From positions 6,552,553-6,616,552 of the forward strand of contig OZ020520.1 of assembly GCA_963971425.1 (NCBI GenBank): a stretch of 64,000 bases of DNA, in the 5' to 3' direction. Positions 33,190 through 44,474 of the stretch are shown in pieces. Position 1 is the first letter of the stretch; every line of letters starts with the position of its first letter. Made by a program: the position numbers and the translations under genes. This stretch comes from Bryoerythrophyllum caledonicum (Eukaryota > Streptophyta > Bryopsida > Pottiales > Pottiaceae). The notes under the pieces are model-generated. The model was not told the DNA's origin. It was given only the letters and a program-made list of their open reading frames with translations, and did no database searches.

Positions 33190-34175
33190 GTTGAAATTAA
33201 TCTTAATCTAATTTAAAACCCTAATCCAATTAATTCTAATGCTAGAAGATGAACTCTAATCCTAAGTCAAAGTTAAATCCTAATCATACGTCAAAGTGAA
33301 ACCCTAACCCTAATGGATGAACCCTAAACCTAATGGATGAATGGTTTGGATGATATTAGATTAAGAATTTAACCATGCAAGATTAACAAGATAAAATATA
33401 AATGTAAAGGTAAAAACGTACTTGTAGGTAAAAATTGGAAGTGAAGTAAGTATAAGGGTTAAAGTTAAAGATAAAAAGTAAAAGCAAACATGGAAGTAGA
33501 AGTTAAAAGTAAAAAAAACAATAAGTGGTCATAGGATTCCGTCAAGGCCACAGAACCCCGTACAACTAAATTAGTTGTAGCTCCTCTATCTTTGGTTGAC
33601 TTCAAGCAACTTAGATGTCAATAAAAAGCAAACTCCAAGACCTTCTAGTCCACATAAACTTAGCTCGAGATTCGTCACGGTCTGTTGGCAATCGCCATTC
33701 AAAGTTGGCCCTTCAGATTTGCCGGCATCAGACCCCCTAACTCCAAATCCACCACAATCTTCTAAACTTGACCTAGATTGAAGCGCGCCAAATGTCTTCA
33801 AAAATCTAGTTTAATGATCTACAAACAACTTGAATCTCAAGTTCAAGTTTGTTGTTGTTTGGCTGCACTAGCCCGCCAAAGTTGATGCTCTCAATTCGGC
33901 CAACTGCAAACCCCTCAAGAGTCAACTCGCTGTAACCTCCTTGTCATAGCTTGGAATCACGCATGTTTGGTGTCTATTCAAAGCTACCTTGACAATCTAC
34001 AGGCCTTGCAAATCTTGTTATAAGATTTGTCACAATCCATCAGCAATCACCCTCCAAAGTGGGTCCTCTACATCTTCTTGGCAGTAGACCCTCTGACACT
34101 AAAACTATCCTTACTTTTTTGTCCTTGCTTTAAATCAAGCGTGCTTTGTGTATTTTAAAAGGTAATAAAAAGATC
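33190..34175 (-). repeat. Left inverted arm of the 33-41 kb region
   Basis: Read in reverse, this segment shows the same succession as 40345-41172: a gttttagtgtcagagggtct phrase, diverged sub-repeats with ggggtctg, an AT-rich gtaaa/ttttac stretch, and ggrttcatccattag repeats at the outer end. The arms are diverged (by eye well under 80% identical) but collinear. No target duplication was found. Confidence 0.55.
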
Positions 34176-34681
34176 TAAGTATCCTAAGAATATGATGTCT
34201 TGTTAGGCTCGGCAGTGTTATACCCCATTTGGTTCACCTTGGATTTCTGGGAGGAAACAACAAGTTATAGACCAGGATGGCAAGTAGGAGATGGGCGGAA
34301 GGCCCAGCTGCCAGCTTGTTTTGTTTGAATTCTGACTGGCAACCTTGCAGATGTGTTTTCCTTCTCAAGAGATATGGATGTGAAACCACTATGGTTTCAG
34401 GAGGGTGTTGAAGATTTTTCAATGACTACTTCTACACTTAAGGAAGTACATGCCCACGCACTGGGTATACGAGTGGTAGAGATACAGAGAGATATAAACC
34501 TGGTATTGAAGCAGCGTGGAATACCACAACTCAGCTTGAGAAGGATGTTGAACAAGTCATCGAAGATGTTTGGCAGTACTCAATGCTTCCACAAGTGGAA
34601 GATGACTCTAGAGAGGACCAAGAATTAGGACCACCTCTGGATACTTCCACCATTCACTAGAAGTCAGCAGAGGATGGTATT

Positions 34682-35640
34682 GTGTTGTTGAAGCTACTTA
34701 GAAGAATTGAAAGTAGCTTTGCAACACTGCTGCAAGCGGGGATCAAGGTCATACGCTACATCTATGTGGATGTTGATGAGGTAGTGAGGCACGTGGCCAA
34801 GCCACATTCTCGACAATTGAGGACACAATTTCCGGACTTGCTGGCCACTAATGCCATCAAGACTTCCTTCTCTACCCTTGTTGATGATATTGCCTTGCTT
34901 TCGGCAGAGGACATTCACCGTGTTGGCCATGTGGACCTTGTCATTGCGGGTTGGCCCTGTCAAGATATGCCTTTTGCTGGACATCAAAAGGGGTTGAATG
35001 ATACTCGTTTATTGCGGTTTCATGATATGATCCGCATATTGCCTTTGCTTCAGACATCTCAAAAGCGACCACCAAGTTATATTGTGGAAAATGTACCGGT
35101 GGTGAGTAGCTCTACGTCAAGGACCTTGGAGAGCATGCAACGCGTACACCAAACTATGGGCCTGCCCATGTTGCTGGATGCGGTTGCGGAGGGATCGCGA
35201 GCACATTGTCCACGGTTGTGGTGGACAAATATGGCACCTCAAGAGTTGCTACAGTCCGCCGTGGGTCGTATTAAACGGTCGGATGTTTATGTCACTGATA
35301 TTTAAGATCCTCACAGAGGTGCGTTTACCATGACAATCAAACACCTTTGGCAATGGTTAACCGCAAGGAAGAACCACGTAGGGCATTGCCCATGTTGGTT
35401 AGTTTTTCTAGGTTGTATGGCTTAAAAAATAACTGCCATGGCCTTGTTTGACCATGGCCTTGTCTCAAAAGATGGTAGAGCCCAATGCGGATAAACGGAA
35501 GAGAGCCATGGGCTTTCTCACGAGCACTACCAATGCGTCCGACATTTTGGAGAAACAACGGCAATTTTTACTTGGACAAGCAATGGATTTAAATTGCTTG
35601 ATTTGGATCGTTTCATTGCTAGGGGCAGAGCAAAAGCGGT
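34682..35640 (+). pseudogene. Cytosine-C5 DNA methyltransferase (Dnmt3/DRM-like) domain
   Basis: Conserved motifs appear in normal order. A degenerate motif I/II: LLQAGIKVIRYIYVDVDEVV. Motif IV: VDLVIAGWPCQDMPFAG, with the catalytic PCQ. Motif VI: IVENVPVV, with ENV. Motif VIII: CPRLWWTNM. Motif IX/X: ERAMGF-like RAMGFLTSTT then FLLGQAMDLN. The KGLNDTR stretch after motif IV and the late LLGQAMDLN recall Dnmt3/DRM enzymes. The first part ends with TAA at 35305. A short segment in another frame (35353-35449, RRALPMLVSFSRLYGL) probably holds part of the target-recognition region, and the rest follows in a third frame from 35448. The usual motif I glycines are missing. This copy is therefore inactive, but the catalytic core is well kept. 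Confidence 0.8.
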
Positions 35641-36146
35641 TAGCTTCAAGTTTCACTGGTTACATAAAATCTTATGAGTTGCGGGCGGCCATAGAACCAT
35701 TTGTCTCTGTCAGGGTGACAGGAAAAGTGATTGGGGGCGAGAGGGCATTCGCACTTCAGTCATGGAACATGCGAGGTACCGCAAATCTTTTTGCGACGCC
35801 CAAGAGTGAGGATCCTTGGCATGGAGTGGAGGATTGGAACCAAAGTAGGGCATTGGCCCACCAAAAGAGGGATTTGGAGGACGTTGTGGAGAAGATGTTC
35901 ATGGAAGAACACACAACTTACCAAATGAAGGAGATTGGCAAACTAAGCCAATTTGAAGGACTTGGAAGCATGATGAAGATGGGGGAAGAAGAGCTTTTTC
36001 TATCTCGCATTCAATAGCAATCAAGAAAGAAGAATCTTGCTCCAAAAGAACCGAAGGAGGTGGTGACCAAGGAAATTTAGAAACCGATCGTAAGCCTCGT
36101 GGATTGAGCAGTTCAGGTAGAGGAACATGAGTTCCTCAAGGAATAC

Positions 36147-36835
36147 ATGGATTGTTTTGCCTTTAGTCTAGAAGATCTTGGAGTGTTGAAGGGGCAAGAA
36201 GTACATATTACATTGACGGACAAAGCACCAATATACCGGAATTCGTACAAATATAGCGACTTTGAATGGAGGATGATACGCGCTCGTACGGAGGAGTTGA
36301 TGGCTGCAGGGCTAGTGGAGTTGGCTCCACCGGATTGTGAGTATGCATCGGCAACGATTATGCCATCTAAGAAAGATGTCTACGCTAATTGGACCGAAAA
36401 GAGGATGTGCAGGGACTATAGGTGGATTAATAAATTCACCAAGTTGGTCGTTATGCCATGCCAACATCAGAGGAGAACTTTGAAGCTATTGGTCACACCA
36501 GAGTGTTCAGTACGTTGGACTTGCGCTCTGGATATCACTTGATTGGACTGAGAGAGGAAGACAAGGAAAAGACCGCGTTCTGGGGCATTGACAAAGATGG
36601 AAAGGACCGGTTATTCCAATGGAAGTTCTTACCATTTGGATTGAAAAATGCGCCTGCCAAATTCCAGAGTGTTATGGACCGATTATTCTTGGGCTTGGAC
36701 TTTGTGGAATGCTATATTGACGACATTGTTGGCTTCAGCAAGAACTGGATGCAACATAGGGTACACTTGATAGAAGTGTTTGCTAGATTGAGGTTCCACG
36801 GTTTGAAGTTGCACCTTGGTAAGTGCAAATTCTAA
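36147..36835 (+). pseudogene. Ty3/gypsy reverse transcriptase, frameshifted
   Basis: The N-terminal part (LKGQEVHITLTDKAPIYRN, RTEELMAAGLVELA) is in one frame to about 36455. The frame then shifts to PTSEENFEAIG, LDLRSGYHL, LPFGLKNAPAKFQ and the catalytic YIDDIV. After a TAA at 36835 the thumb and connection regions (to 37051) and a short RNase H start (LHTDWSTLEIGVVLTQ) follow in the same frame. The intact YIDDIV next to one frameshift and a few stops suggests moderate age. It belongs to the methyltransferase-bearing retroelement. Confidence 0.88.
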
Positions 36836-37190
36836 TTTGACCACATCGAGTACTTAAGATATGTGATATACCCAAGTGGATTGGGTGTGGTAGCTAGCAA
36901 AATTGAAGTAATGATGTCTATTCTTAGACCAAGGGATGTTAATAGGCTACATGAATTCTTAAGGTTGTATAACTACTGTAGAAAGTTTATGAAGACTTTC
37001 AATGCTATTGCCAAGCCATTGACCATGTTGACAAAGAATAATAAAACTTAGATCTAGGGAGATGAGCTAGAGGCGGCCTTTCAAAAGTTGAAGGACCGCT
37101 TGGCATCGACACATATACTTTGAAGGCCGATAGCAAGAAGGACATACCAGCTACATACGGATTGGAGTACGTTGGAAATCGGCGTGGTGT

Positions 37191-37266
37191 TGACTCAAAG
37201 TTCTTACTTTGGAGGGTAATGAATGCAGCGCAGGCATCAATGGTGAAGCCCATTAAAAACAAAGAT
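37191..37266 (-). repeat. 75-bp fragment repeated at 40257-40330
   Basis: The segment encoding FTIDA and FITLQSKN on the minus strand occurs here, exactly where RNase H is cut off, and again at the start of the GHTHEDID-motif gene. Similarity ends abruptly on both sides. It may be an exon fragment moved by an element or a short repeat of its own. Confidence 0.65.
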
Positions 37267-37279
37267 TTTGGGCTCAGGT

Positions 37280-38330
37280 GATCTTTGTTGAAATGAATGT
37301 AGCTCTAATTTCATTCCGGACAAAGAGATTGAGCTTTACAATAGTCTTCATGGTTCTACATCTATTCCAATGTCAACTAATCTTGAGGATATAGAAGTGG
37401 AGCAATCATCTCTGCCACCAACCGTTCTACAAGACAAAACTTTCATAAAATAGAAACGTCTGACCAAGGCCTAAAAGGCAAAGCTGGAGAAGGAAGAGGC
37501 CCAGAGGGTGGAGGCGGCTAAAAAGGCCAAGATTGAGCAGGTTGTTGCTACTACCGTGGCATCAAAGGCAGATGTCAAAGTCTTCGTCCTACCAGATCCT
37601 ACAGATGTTCCTAGGGATGATGAAATTATTTAAAATCATCACCGATCATGGCATCCTCTCAAGTTGCTCGATCTAGTCTTATTAAAGCCACACGTATGGA
37701 GGTTGGCCAACACAAGAATCGTCAATTTCAACAACATGAATCATCGGTTGCACCAATGCAAATTGTCTCTTCCAACTCCTTAATTCAGAATGCTTCTCTA
37801 TTATCCCTCATGCAATCTCTTTCTCAGCTAGAAGGTCCACGTTAGCCTTGGATTTATCTTCATGACTTCATAGCAAAGGTATCATATTTCTCCTATCATT
37901 TTTGCCCATTGAAATAACTATGTGGCATTGTTTCAAATTTAGAATTTCATTTGCTTTGCAGGTTGGTGCAGATCGATCACGTCAAGTGAAAAGTGAAAAG
38001 TGCAAGCACTCTGGATTGGATCTTATTGTTGCTGACATTCTAGAGAATTCACCGGTTCCAGGGATCTCTGTTTCAAGTTCAGCCATTCCTTTGTGGAATG
38101 TTAGACCAAATAAGTACATTGATACAATTTTTGAGTTTGCTAACAATTATCTCCATGACAATGCAACATTGTTTCTGATTCATGCCAATGACCGGGATCT
38201 GCAATTAGAGACTGAAGATTATGCAATGACGTACGATTTCAAATTACTAATCGATTGATGGGCTTTAAACAAGCTCCTTCTAGTTTTACCTCGAGATCCT
38301 TCTACCATGGTAGTTGTATTTTTTGGATTG
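37280..38330 (+). pseudogene. Unknown intron-containing gene with possible Rossmann-like domain
   Basis: A basic, alanine/lysine-rich coiled-coil-like stretch (AKLEKEEAQRVEAAKKAK) lies at about 37470-37540. A second coding segment runs 37648-37878, then a GT-AG intron at 37879-37961 (83 bp, phase 0), then coding to 38258 and probably to about 38330. The last part contains LDLIVADI and ATLFLIHANDRDLQLE, a strand-loop pattern reminiscent of methyltransferases, but no specific family is recognised. Interruptions are stops at likely Gln or Trp codons (TAG before PWIYLHDF, TGA near 38256) and one frame change near 37640. It lies between the retroelement and the GHTHEDID gene. Confidence 0.45.
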
Positions 38331-38339
38331 AATTCAATT

Positions 38340-39270
38340 CAATTGCTACTGTAAATGTAACAAAACATCATATTCATTAAAATGAGACATTTTGAAGTCT
38401 CAATTTATCATGGTGTCTCATTTTAGTGAGTTTATTATTTCATTAATTTAAGACTATGTATTAAATTGAGACTCAATCTCGATTGAAAATGCTAAATAAT
38501 CTAGCCATATCACGGATTGTTAAATTCATTTCGTATGAAATTGAATATCATATTTAGTTGTGTGTGTAAAGGTAATAGGTTATCAAAAATTTACCAAGAT
38601 ATGGAGCATATTACCTAAGAAAAACTAATACATCCAAAAAATATCATTGCAAGAATAAAATTACTCCATGAAAATATAAGCGGCAATAAATTTGAGAACC
38701 CCTTCGAGTAGGGTTCAAAATTAGACTAAAATACACATATACACTCATTTAAATTCCACCTAGAATGCATACCTTTTCATTTGAAAGAGAAATAATTACT
38801 AATTTCAGGAGATTATACTATTTCCAAATAACAAGGTCGTTGAAATACCTAGCATTGAATGTACAATTAATGACACTCACAATGTGGACCGCCATTTATC
38901 CATCAATAATGAAATAGAATTCCCAGCTTTGTTGTATAATATTGAAAGCAACACAATACATCACTATATGGAACTACAAACACTAATCAAATTCTATCTA
39001 CAAATATGCTATGCGCACATTCAAAGTCTACAATTCCATCATACAGATACAAGTTCACTACATACTTAATAAGATATCTAGTCCGGAAGAACAAAAATTC
39101 AAATAAGAACATGCACCCCCGCCTATTTTATATTGGTAAAATTACTCCAATCCTCAAAAACCACAAACTCCATCGAAATCTAATATTCAGCTAAAGATGC
39201 CTTGATTATGTCCACCTATGATTTGGAATTTTTAACCTAGAGGAGCTTGTGTTTCCACGCAACCTAGGCT
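38340..39270. other. AT-rich non-coding stretch
   Basis: No coding frame or repeat boundary is recognised. It separates two convergent decayed genes. Confidence 0.5.
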
Positions 39271-39274
39271 TTCA

Positions 39275-40330
39275 AGCCGTTAAAATACAATCTATATACA
39301 TCCAGATTAGTTCAAATTCAGTTTCTTCAACCCAATAATTCCCATGACTAGAATCCCACCGTTAGTACGTTTCCAAGTCTACATGATGTTGGGATGTAGG
39401 TTTGAAGTATTGCACTTTAATCTCATGAAAATGTTCACGATCCAGATGTGGATTAGTCAATGCCAAGGCAATCCAAAATGGGCGCAAATCCCCATCAGCA
39501 GAACGCACCACAAGTATATAGCCCTCATATACATCTCTACCAACCCGAAATGATGGAGGGGGGACAATGACGTCGTTGTCCAATGAATGGAGGGTCCTTT
39601 GCATACTCCTCCCTCAACGACCCATCAATCTCATATTCATCTATCATAGATAGAGCATATCTAGATAGTGGCCAGAACCCCTCTCGTAGGAGAAGCGATT
39701 CTTCCAAAAGCACCTCAAGGGCAGCCTTAACACCTCTCCAATAGTACATAATATGCTCGTTCTTCCTCCTATATTCATCTGAGAGATCCTCGTTAGCCAT
39801 AGATTCCCAAAGACTTAGAAACCCAGAGATACGCTTCAGAACCTCATCATAATTCTCATGACGTCGCGGAATGAGAGGAAGCGGTTGTCCACAAGGCAAA
39901 ATTGGAGTACTATCTACCGTCACTTTCCACAGCTGAATTCCTCCATTCTCCTCCGGCAACCAATCCCTATATGTACAAAGAATTTTGTATTGTATCTTTG
40001 GCAAACCATCTGAGCCCTTGTAGAACTTGAATTGTTGGCCCTTCGTGTGACTCGTAAGGGCCTCTTTGCCAATGTAGAAATATCTTTCTATAAAGCCCTT
40101 CAAGTCGGGCACCTCTACAATGAGGTGTGGAATAACTGGCTTATTCTCAGCATCCATGAACGATTTCATCAAGAGTGGGATCGTTGGATAGCTACTTGAC
40201 TTGAGTTTGGAACTCCATCTCCCAAACATTGCATCAATATCCTCGTGAGTATGACCAACAAGTAAGTTCTTACTTTGGAGGGTAATAAATGGAGCGTAGG
40301 CATCAATTGTGAAGTCCATTAAAAACAAAG
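39275..40330 (-). pseudogene. GHTHEDID-motif protein (DUF7869-like, transposon-associated)
   Basis: The frame at 40328-39537 contains VGHTHEDIDAMFGRWSSKL followed by about 200 residues of mixed composition. After one frameshift near 39590 it continues as GRDVYEGYILVVRSADGDLR, PFWIALALTN and a final WDSSHGNYWVEE. The GHTHEDID block is a signature of a widespread family of transposon-associated proteins of uncertain function; I infer DUF7869 from memory. The gene begins about 15 bp inside the right inverted arm, and its N-terminal part seems to be missing. Confidence 0.55.
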
Positions 40331-40344
40331 ATTTGGAACAAAGA

Positions 40345-41172
40345 CGATGGAGTTATGGTGTTTTTAGTGTCAAGGGGGTCTTGCTGCCAGCAAATTTTTA
40401 GCATCAACTTTGACTGGCCACTGCAGGCGGAATACAACAATTTTGGAGCTAAGCTTTGCAAAGCATGAAGACCTGCAAATAAAATTCTCTAAGACTCTTA
40501 GAACGCTTGAATCCAAGCAGAGATAAAGAAGTTGTGGCCCATTTTGTATTTGGGGTCTTGTTGTCAACTAGAGTCGTAGGGCGGATTTTGACAAGGGACT
40601 GCTAGCAGAAATAACGAATCTAAAGCTAAGATATTTAGAGTTTGAAGATTGTGAAGTTGTCTTTCCAAAGAGTCTTAGCACGTTCAAATCAAGTAGATAC
40701 AAAGAAGTTGCGGCCAACTTAGTGACAAGGGGTCTGCTGTGAGGCAGATTCAAACGTCCTACTTTAAAGGGCGATTTCTGTCAAACCACAAAGATTTTGG
40801 AGCTGATAGTTCGGGAGCTTTCCAATGACACTAAGCACGCTGCAAGGAGCTCAAATCTAAAGGAGTTGCGGCCGATTTAGTGACGAGGGGTCTGCTGTAG
40901 GGCAGATTCGGCGTCCCACCTTTTTTACTTTTAACCTTTACATCAATGTTCATTTTTATTTTTTTACTTCAATAATCTTACCTTTGAATTTTATTTATTT
41001 TTCTTATTTTTTTAATTTCATATCCATTTTCACTTCCACTTTACATTGTATGGTTGAAATTTTTAAACTTATCTCATCTAATAAAGTTCATCCATTAGGA
41101 TTAGAGTTCATCCATTAGAGTTAGGGTTCATCCATTTGGATCAGGGTTTGGATTAAATAAATTTAAATTCAC
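40345..41172 (+). repeat. Right inverted arm, with three internal sub-repeats
   Basis: It is collinear in inverted orientation with 33190-34175. Three diverged units of about 160-170 bp (40430-40560, 40610-40750, 40785-40915) each carry ttttggagct or aaagctaag, aagaagttgcggcc-like and ggggtctgctg-like phrases. The outer part has three ttcatccattagg-like repeats. Long arms built of sub-repeats are seen in some Mutator- and foldback-type elements. Confidence 0.6.
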
Positions 41173-41475
41173 AGTGTATAATAACTGTAAAGAGTTGATT
41201 TCAATAATTCTTCAATAACTATAAAGATACCTAAATAGTCATTAGAAAATGCTTGGAATGAGTATAAAACAACTTTAGAACAGCTATTCAATAACCAATG
41301 AATAACTGTGACGTAACTAAAAAATCATTAAAAATAACTAGAGAAAAATTACAAAATAACTAATAAATAACTATGCATTGTGCAATAGATTTTGTCCAAT
41401 CAAACGCCTCCACATAATAGTAAGTGGGTCCCAAAAGAAGTGACACGCAAGCTACCACAAATGACTACACATCAT

Positions 41476-41724
41476 CAGGGTTGTTCCGGCGTCCGTCCGT
41501 CCAGCAGTGTCCGTCCGTCCGGTTGTCTGTCCAATAGAGGCTGTTGTCCGTTCGGTAGAGAATGTTCTAGAATATTCGGGTATATTTGGAAATATTCCTA
41601 TATATTTGGGGCATATTCTCTGGAATATTCTAGGCATATGTCCGGTAAGGGTGTTGTCCGTTTTGTCCGTCCGTCCGTCCGTCCGTTGTCTTTGGGCCCC
41701 TGTCCGTCTATGTAGACAACCCTA
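41476..41724 (+). mobile_element. Small non-autonomous hAT-type element, best copy
   Basis: A perfect 8-bp duplication CACATCAT flanks it (41468-41475 and 41725-41732). Ends are cagggttgttccgg and, inverted, tagggttgtctacat. The interior has TCCGTCCG runs and AATATTC repeats. It provides the family ends used to delimit the 11-kb element. Confidence 0.9.
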
Positions 41725-41732
41725 CACATCAT

Positions 41733-43236
41733 GAAGGGAAACACGTCACCATCCACGTCAACTGCCACCTCAATCTCCACGGCATCGTGAAATCCACCTC
41801 AAATTCCACGTAACACTCAAATCCATGTCATCAGTCACCTCATCATTCCCCCATGATGACGTTCAATGTTAGCAGATGGATGAGAATCCACGTGGAAGAA
41901 AAGAATTACTACAAAAATCAATAACTCACAACAATGATTGTGGCCATTTCAAAAATTTCTACAGTTATTCTTTGGTTTTGCCTCTTAAAACAAATCTTGC
42001 CAATCTATAACTAAACAAAGAGAAAAATCCCTAGTTACTTATCACTGGATTTCTAGTAGTGAAGTGGTGGCAAGGGCACGAGATTATATACAAGAAAGTT
42101 GTGGCAAGAGCCCTTGTTGTTATTTAATGAATTACTTCTATAATGTTACCACAGTGGTTCTACAGTGGTTCCACAATGAAGTTACAGCTGGTGGACGTGG
42201 CTACACTGAGGTGCTTAGTCAAAAATGAAGTTGTGATGAGGACGATGCAGTTTGATACTCCAAGATGATGGCCTCTTGAAGAAGTTTGGGTTGGCTAAAA
42301 TTGACCCAATTTTGACTCAAGAGCGCCAAAACTCTCTAAAAGTGTTGCCATATAGGCACAATGGAGGGAGACAACCTTTGGACTTTGCCCTCTAGTGTGA
42401 AGGCCAAGACGTCAAACTTTGACCATACTCGCAATCTCATTGGCGGAATTTGATGGCCACTTAACCTTTGGTCACTCGACCTTTGGTCACTCGACCTTTG
42501 GTCATAGTGTGTGAAGCGACCCTTTATTGTTCCCTTAGTTTTCTGTTGAAAGATTCATGAATTATTTGGCCATGACATGCTGTGCATGGCTCTTTGCCTC
42601 AGTCATCATGTCCGGTGCTATTATTCTCAATTTGGCTCAGATGTGGGGTAGTTTTGCAACATGCTTGATCTCAATATCTTAATTTATCATCTCTTAATTT
42701 TGCACTGAACAGGGAAATTTTGAGTGATACCAATAGTGGTGTACGAAGAAACTCATGCAGAGAACAATTTGAATCAATTTCTTTGTCATCTTCCTGCATG
42801 CAATAAAGGAGGACGTGCTCCAATTTCGGAGGTAAGTGCATTACGAGATTATGACTAAGTGCATCAGATTGTGCATTGAAGATCATGGCTTTAGGCAATG
42901 AGGTCAATGAATTAGTGCAAGAGGGAGTCAGCATTTCATATCCTTTCTTACGATAATGTTTCTTGTTAACGGCTTTAACTGACTCAGATATTGGTTCATA
43001 TAATCGGTAATCAATGCACGTTTGTTGCTTAATCTTCACTTTTCTCCCGGTTAGCCCTTATTATGGTTGACGCCGCGCCCTAGTTGATCAGTGTCACCTT
43101 GAGTAACTCGTCAGGATTTCATTGACTTTGTTATGGTTTTCAATTCATTCACATGATAGTTTACTTTGATCACAGAATCTGAGATCGATTGATCTCTGTG
43201 AAAAGAAATGCCAATGTTGGATTGAGGGAAGTGAGT
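41733..43236. other. Intergenic stretch before the coiled-coil-like gene
   Basis: It contains a 15-16-bp tandem repeat (cctttggtcactcga, about three copies, 42463-42505). A minus-strand frame at 43039-42671 (122 codons) has no recognised motif and is probably fortuitous. The promoter of the gene starting at 43237 should lie at the right edge. Confidence 0.45.
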
Positions 43237-44056
43237 ATGGCAAATTCTCCACCGACGTCAGGCTCTCCAACTGCTTCGTCGCCACTTGATGTTGTAACTA
43301 CTATGAACCTTGAGGAGGACTTCTCCGAGGAAGAAATATCAAACATGCTAAAAGAATCTGTAAGTCAACCTCCAACTTTAGGTGAACAATAGAGCAGGTC
43401 TTTCTCCTATTGTCACCCTTCTTTAGGACTTGTTTGTTATGTACTAGGCAACGTGCACATTGCTCTCGGACATGAACTGGAAGATTGTAAATTAGTAAAT
43501 CAAGTCATTGGAAGTAGTAAATACTTCTCTTGACCAGCTATTTCCTGGACAAATAATCTCAAAGCAAACTATTTGAATCATTGCCAATGATATTATTGAG
43601 ATTGTAATCTCAACCATGACACGTCTAAAACTCTTCTAAGCATTTGGAGAAGCTCTACGTGAAGTGGATACTCTTCATGTGAAGTGAACACATACAGATA
43701 ATGTACAAGCAGCACGCGGTTCTATTGAATGTAGGATAAAGTGATGCAAGGATTGAACGAGTCGAGATCGGTGCTTTTTAGCCGCGTCGAAGGTTTAAAG
43801 CAGGTGAAATTAGCCATTGCCGTAATCCCAAACTTGAATGAACATGGCGTCATCTGCAAATAGATTCCATGCCCATCTGAACATTTGGATGGTTGTAATT
43901 GCCTATGTAGATCTGATATACCTAGTCTGATTTATGTAGGATCTACAACATTGGAGAGGGAAGCTCGACACAGAGGTCGAATCACACAATGAGGTCGGAT
44001 AGTTGTTTCATCATCTGTGGTAATACATGCATGAATATTGCATGTTTAGACGTTTA

Positions 44057-44474
44057 GAGCATCCTCAATGCATGTTTTGAAAACTAGGCCCTCAACCTCA
44101 ATAGCATTGACAATTAGAGAGTCTCAAAAATTAAGTGGCCATTTGAAGGTTGTTGCACCTCAGACCCTAGCCTCTAAATAGGCCCTCAACCTCGCTCTCT
44201 AAACTTCTTTTGCGACATGTGACAACACCTCCTCATTGATGGCACAAAAGGCCGGAAACATCATTGAACTTTGAGACAAAAGTGCCTCAATTAATGCTCA
44301 CAAAGGCCACTAGAAGAGCTCTCTATACTCCACAAATTTGAAGAGTGGGAGGCATGATATGAAGAGCCCTCAATGAATGGAACCTAGATAAAGAGAGCAT
44401 TGAGGCAGGTTCTCGGTTGCATGGCCTCAACTTTGAGGATGAGGCCCAAACAAAGAGTTGCATTGAGGATGCTC
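44057..44474 (+). mobile_element. Harbinger/Tourist-type MITE, copy 2
   Basis: Ends gagcatcctcaatgca and tgcattgaggatgctc are perfect inverted repeats, with TTA on both sides (44054-44056 and 44475-44477). It lies in intron 1 of the coiled-coil-like gene. It has no coding capacity. Confidence 0.85.

Larger units (their letters stand above)
34353..37196 (+). mobile_element. Retroelement with a cytosine DNA methyltransferase upstream of a Ty3/gypsy reverse transcriptase
   Basis: Order: an unknown N-terminal part (34353-34660), a methyltransferase (34682-35640), a linker without recognisable gag or protease, a reverse transcriptase (36147-36835) and the start of RNase H (to about 37190). From 35448 to 36542 methyltransferase C-terminus, linker and RT N-terminus lie in one frame, interrupted only by stops (near 36015, 36078 and 36102). 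That indicates one fused polyprotein. RNase H is cut off and no integrase or LTR is visible. Similar capture of methyltransferases by retroelements is known from charophyte algae and dinoflagellates. Confidence 0.75.

Noticed and set aside
33290..33345. Interstitial telomere repeat (accctaaaccctaa-like)
   Set aside because: The units are irregular and belong to the 'ccctaatggatga' repeats of the inverted arm, not to TTTAGGG arrays.
42671..43039. 122-codon minus-strand ORF
   Set aside because: No recognised motif, opposite in strand to the inferred gene start, and no splice or promoter support.
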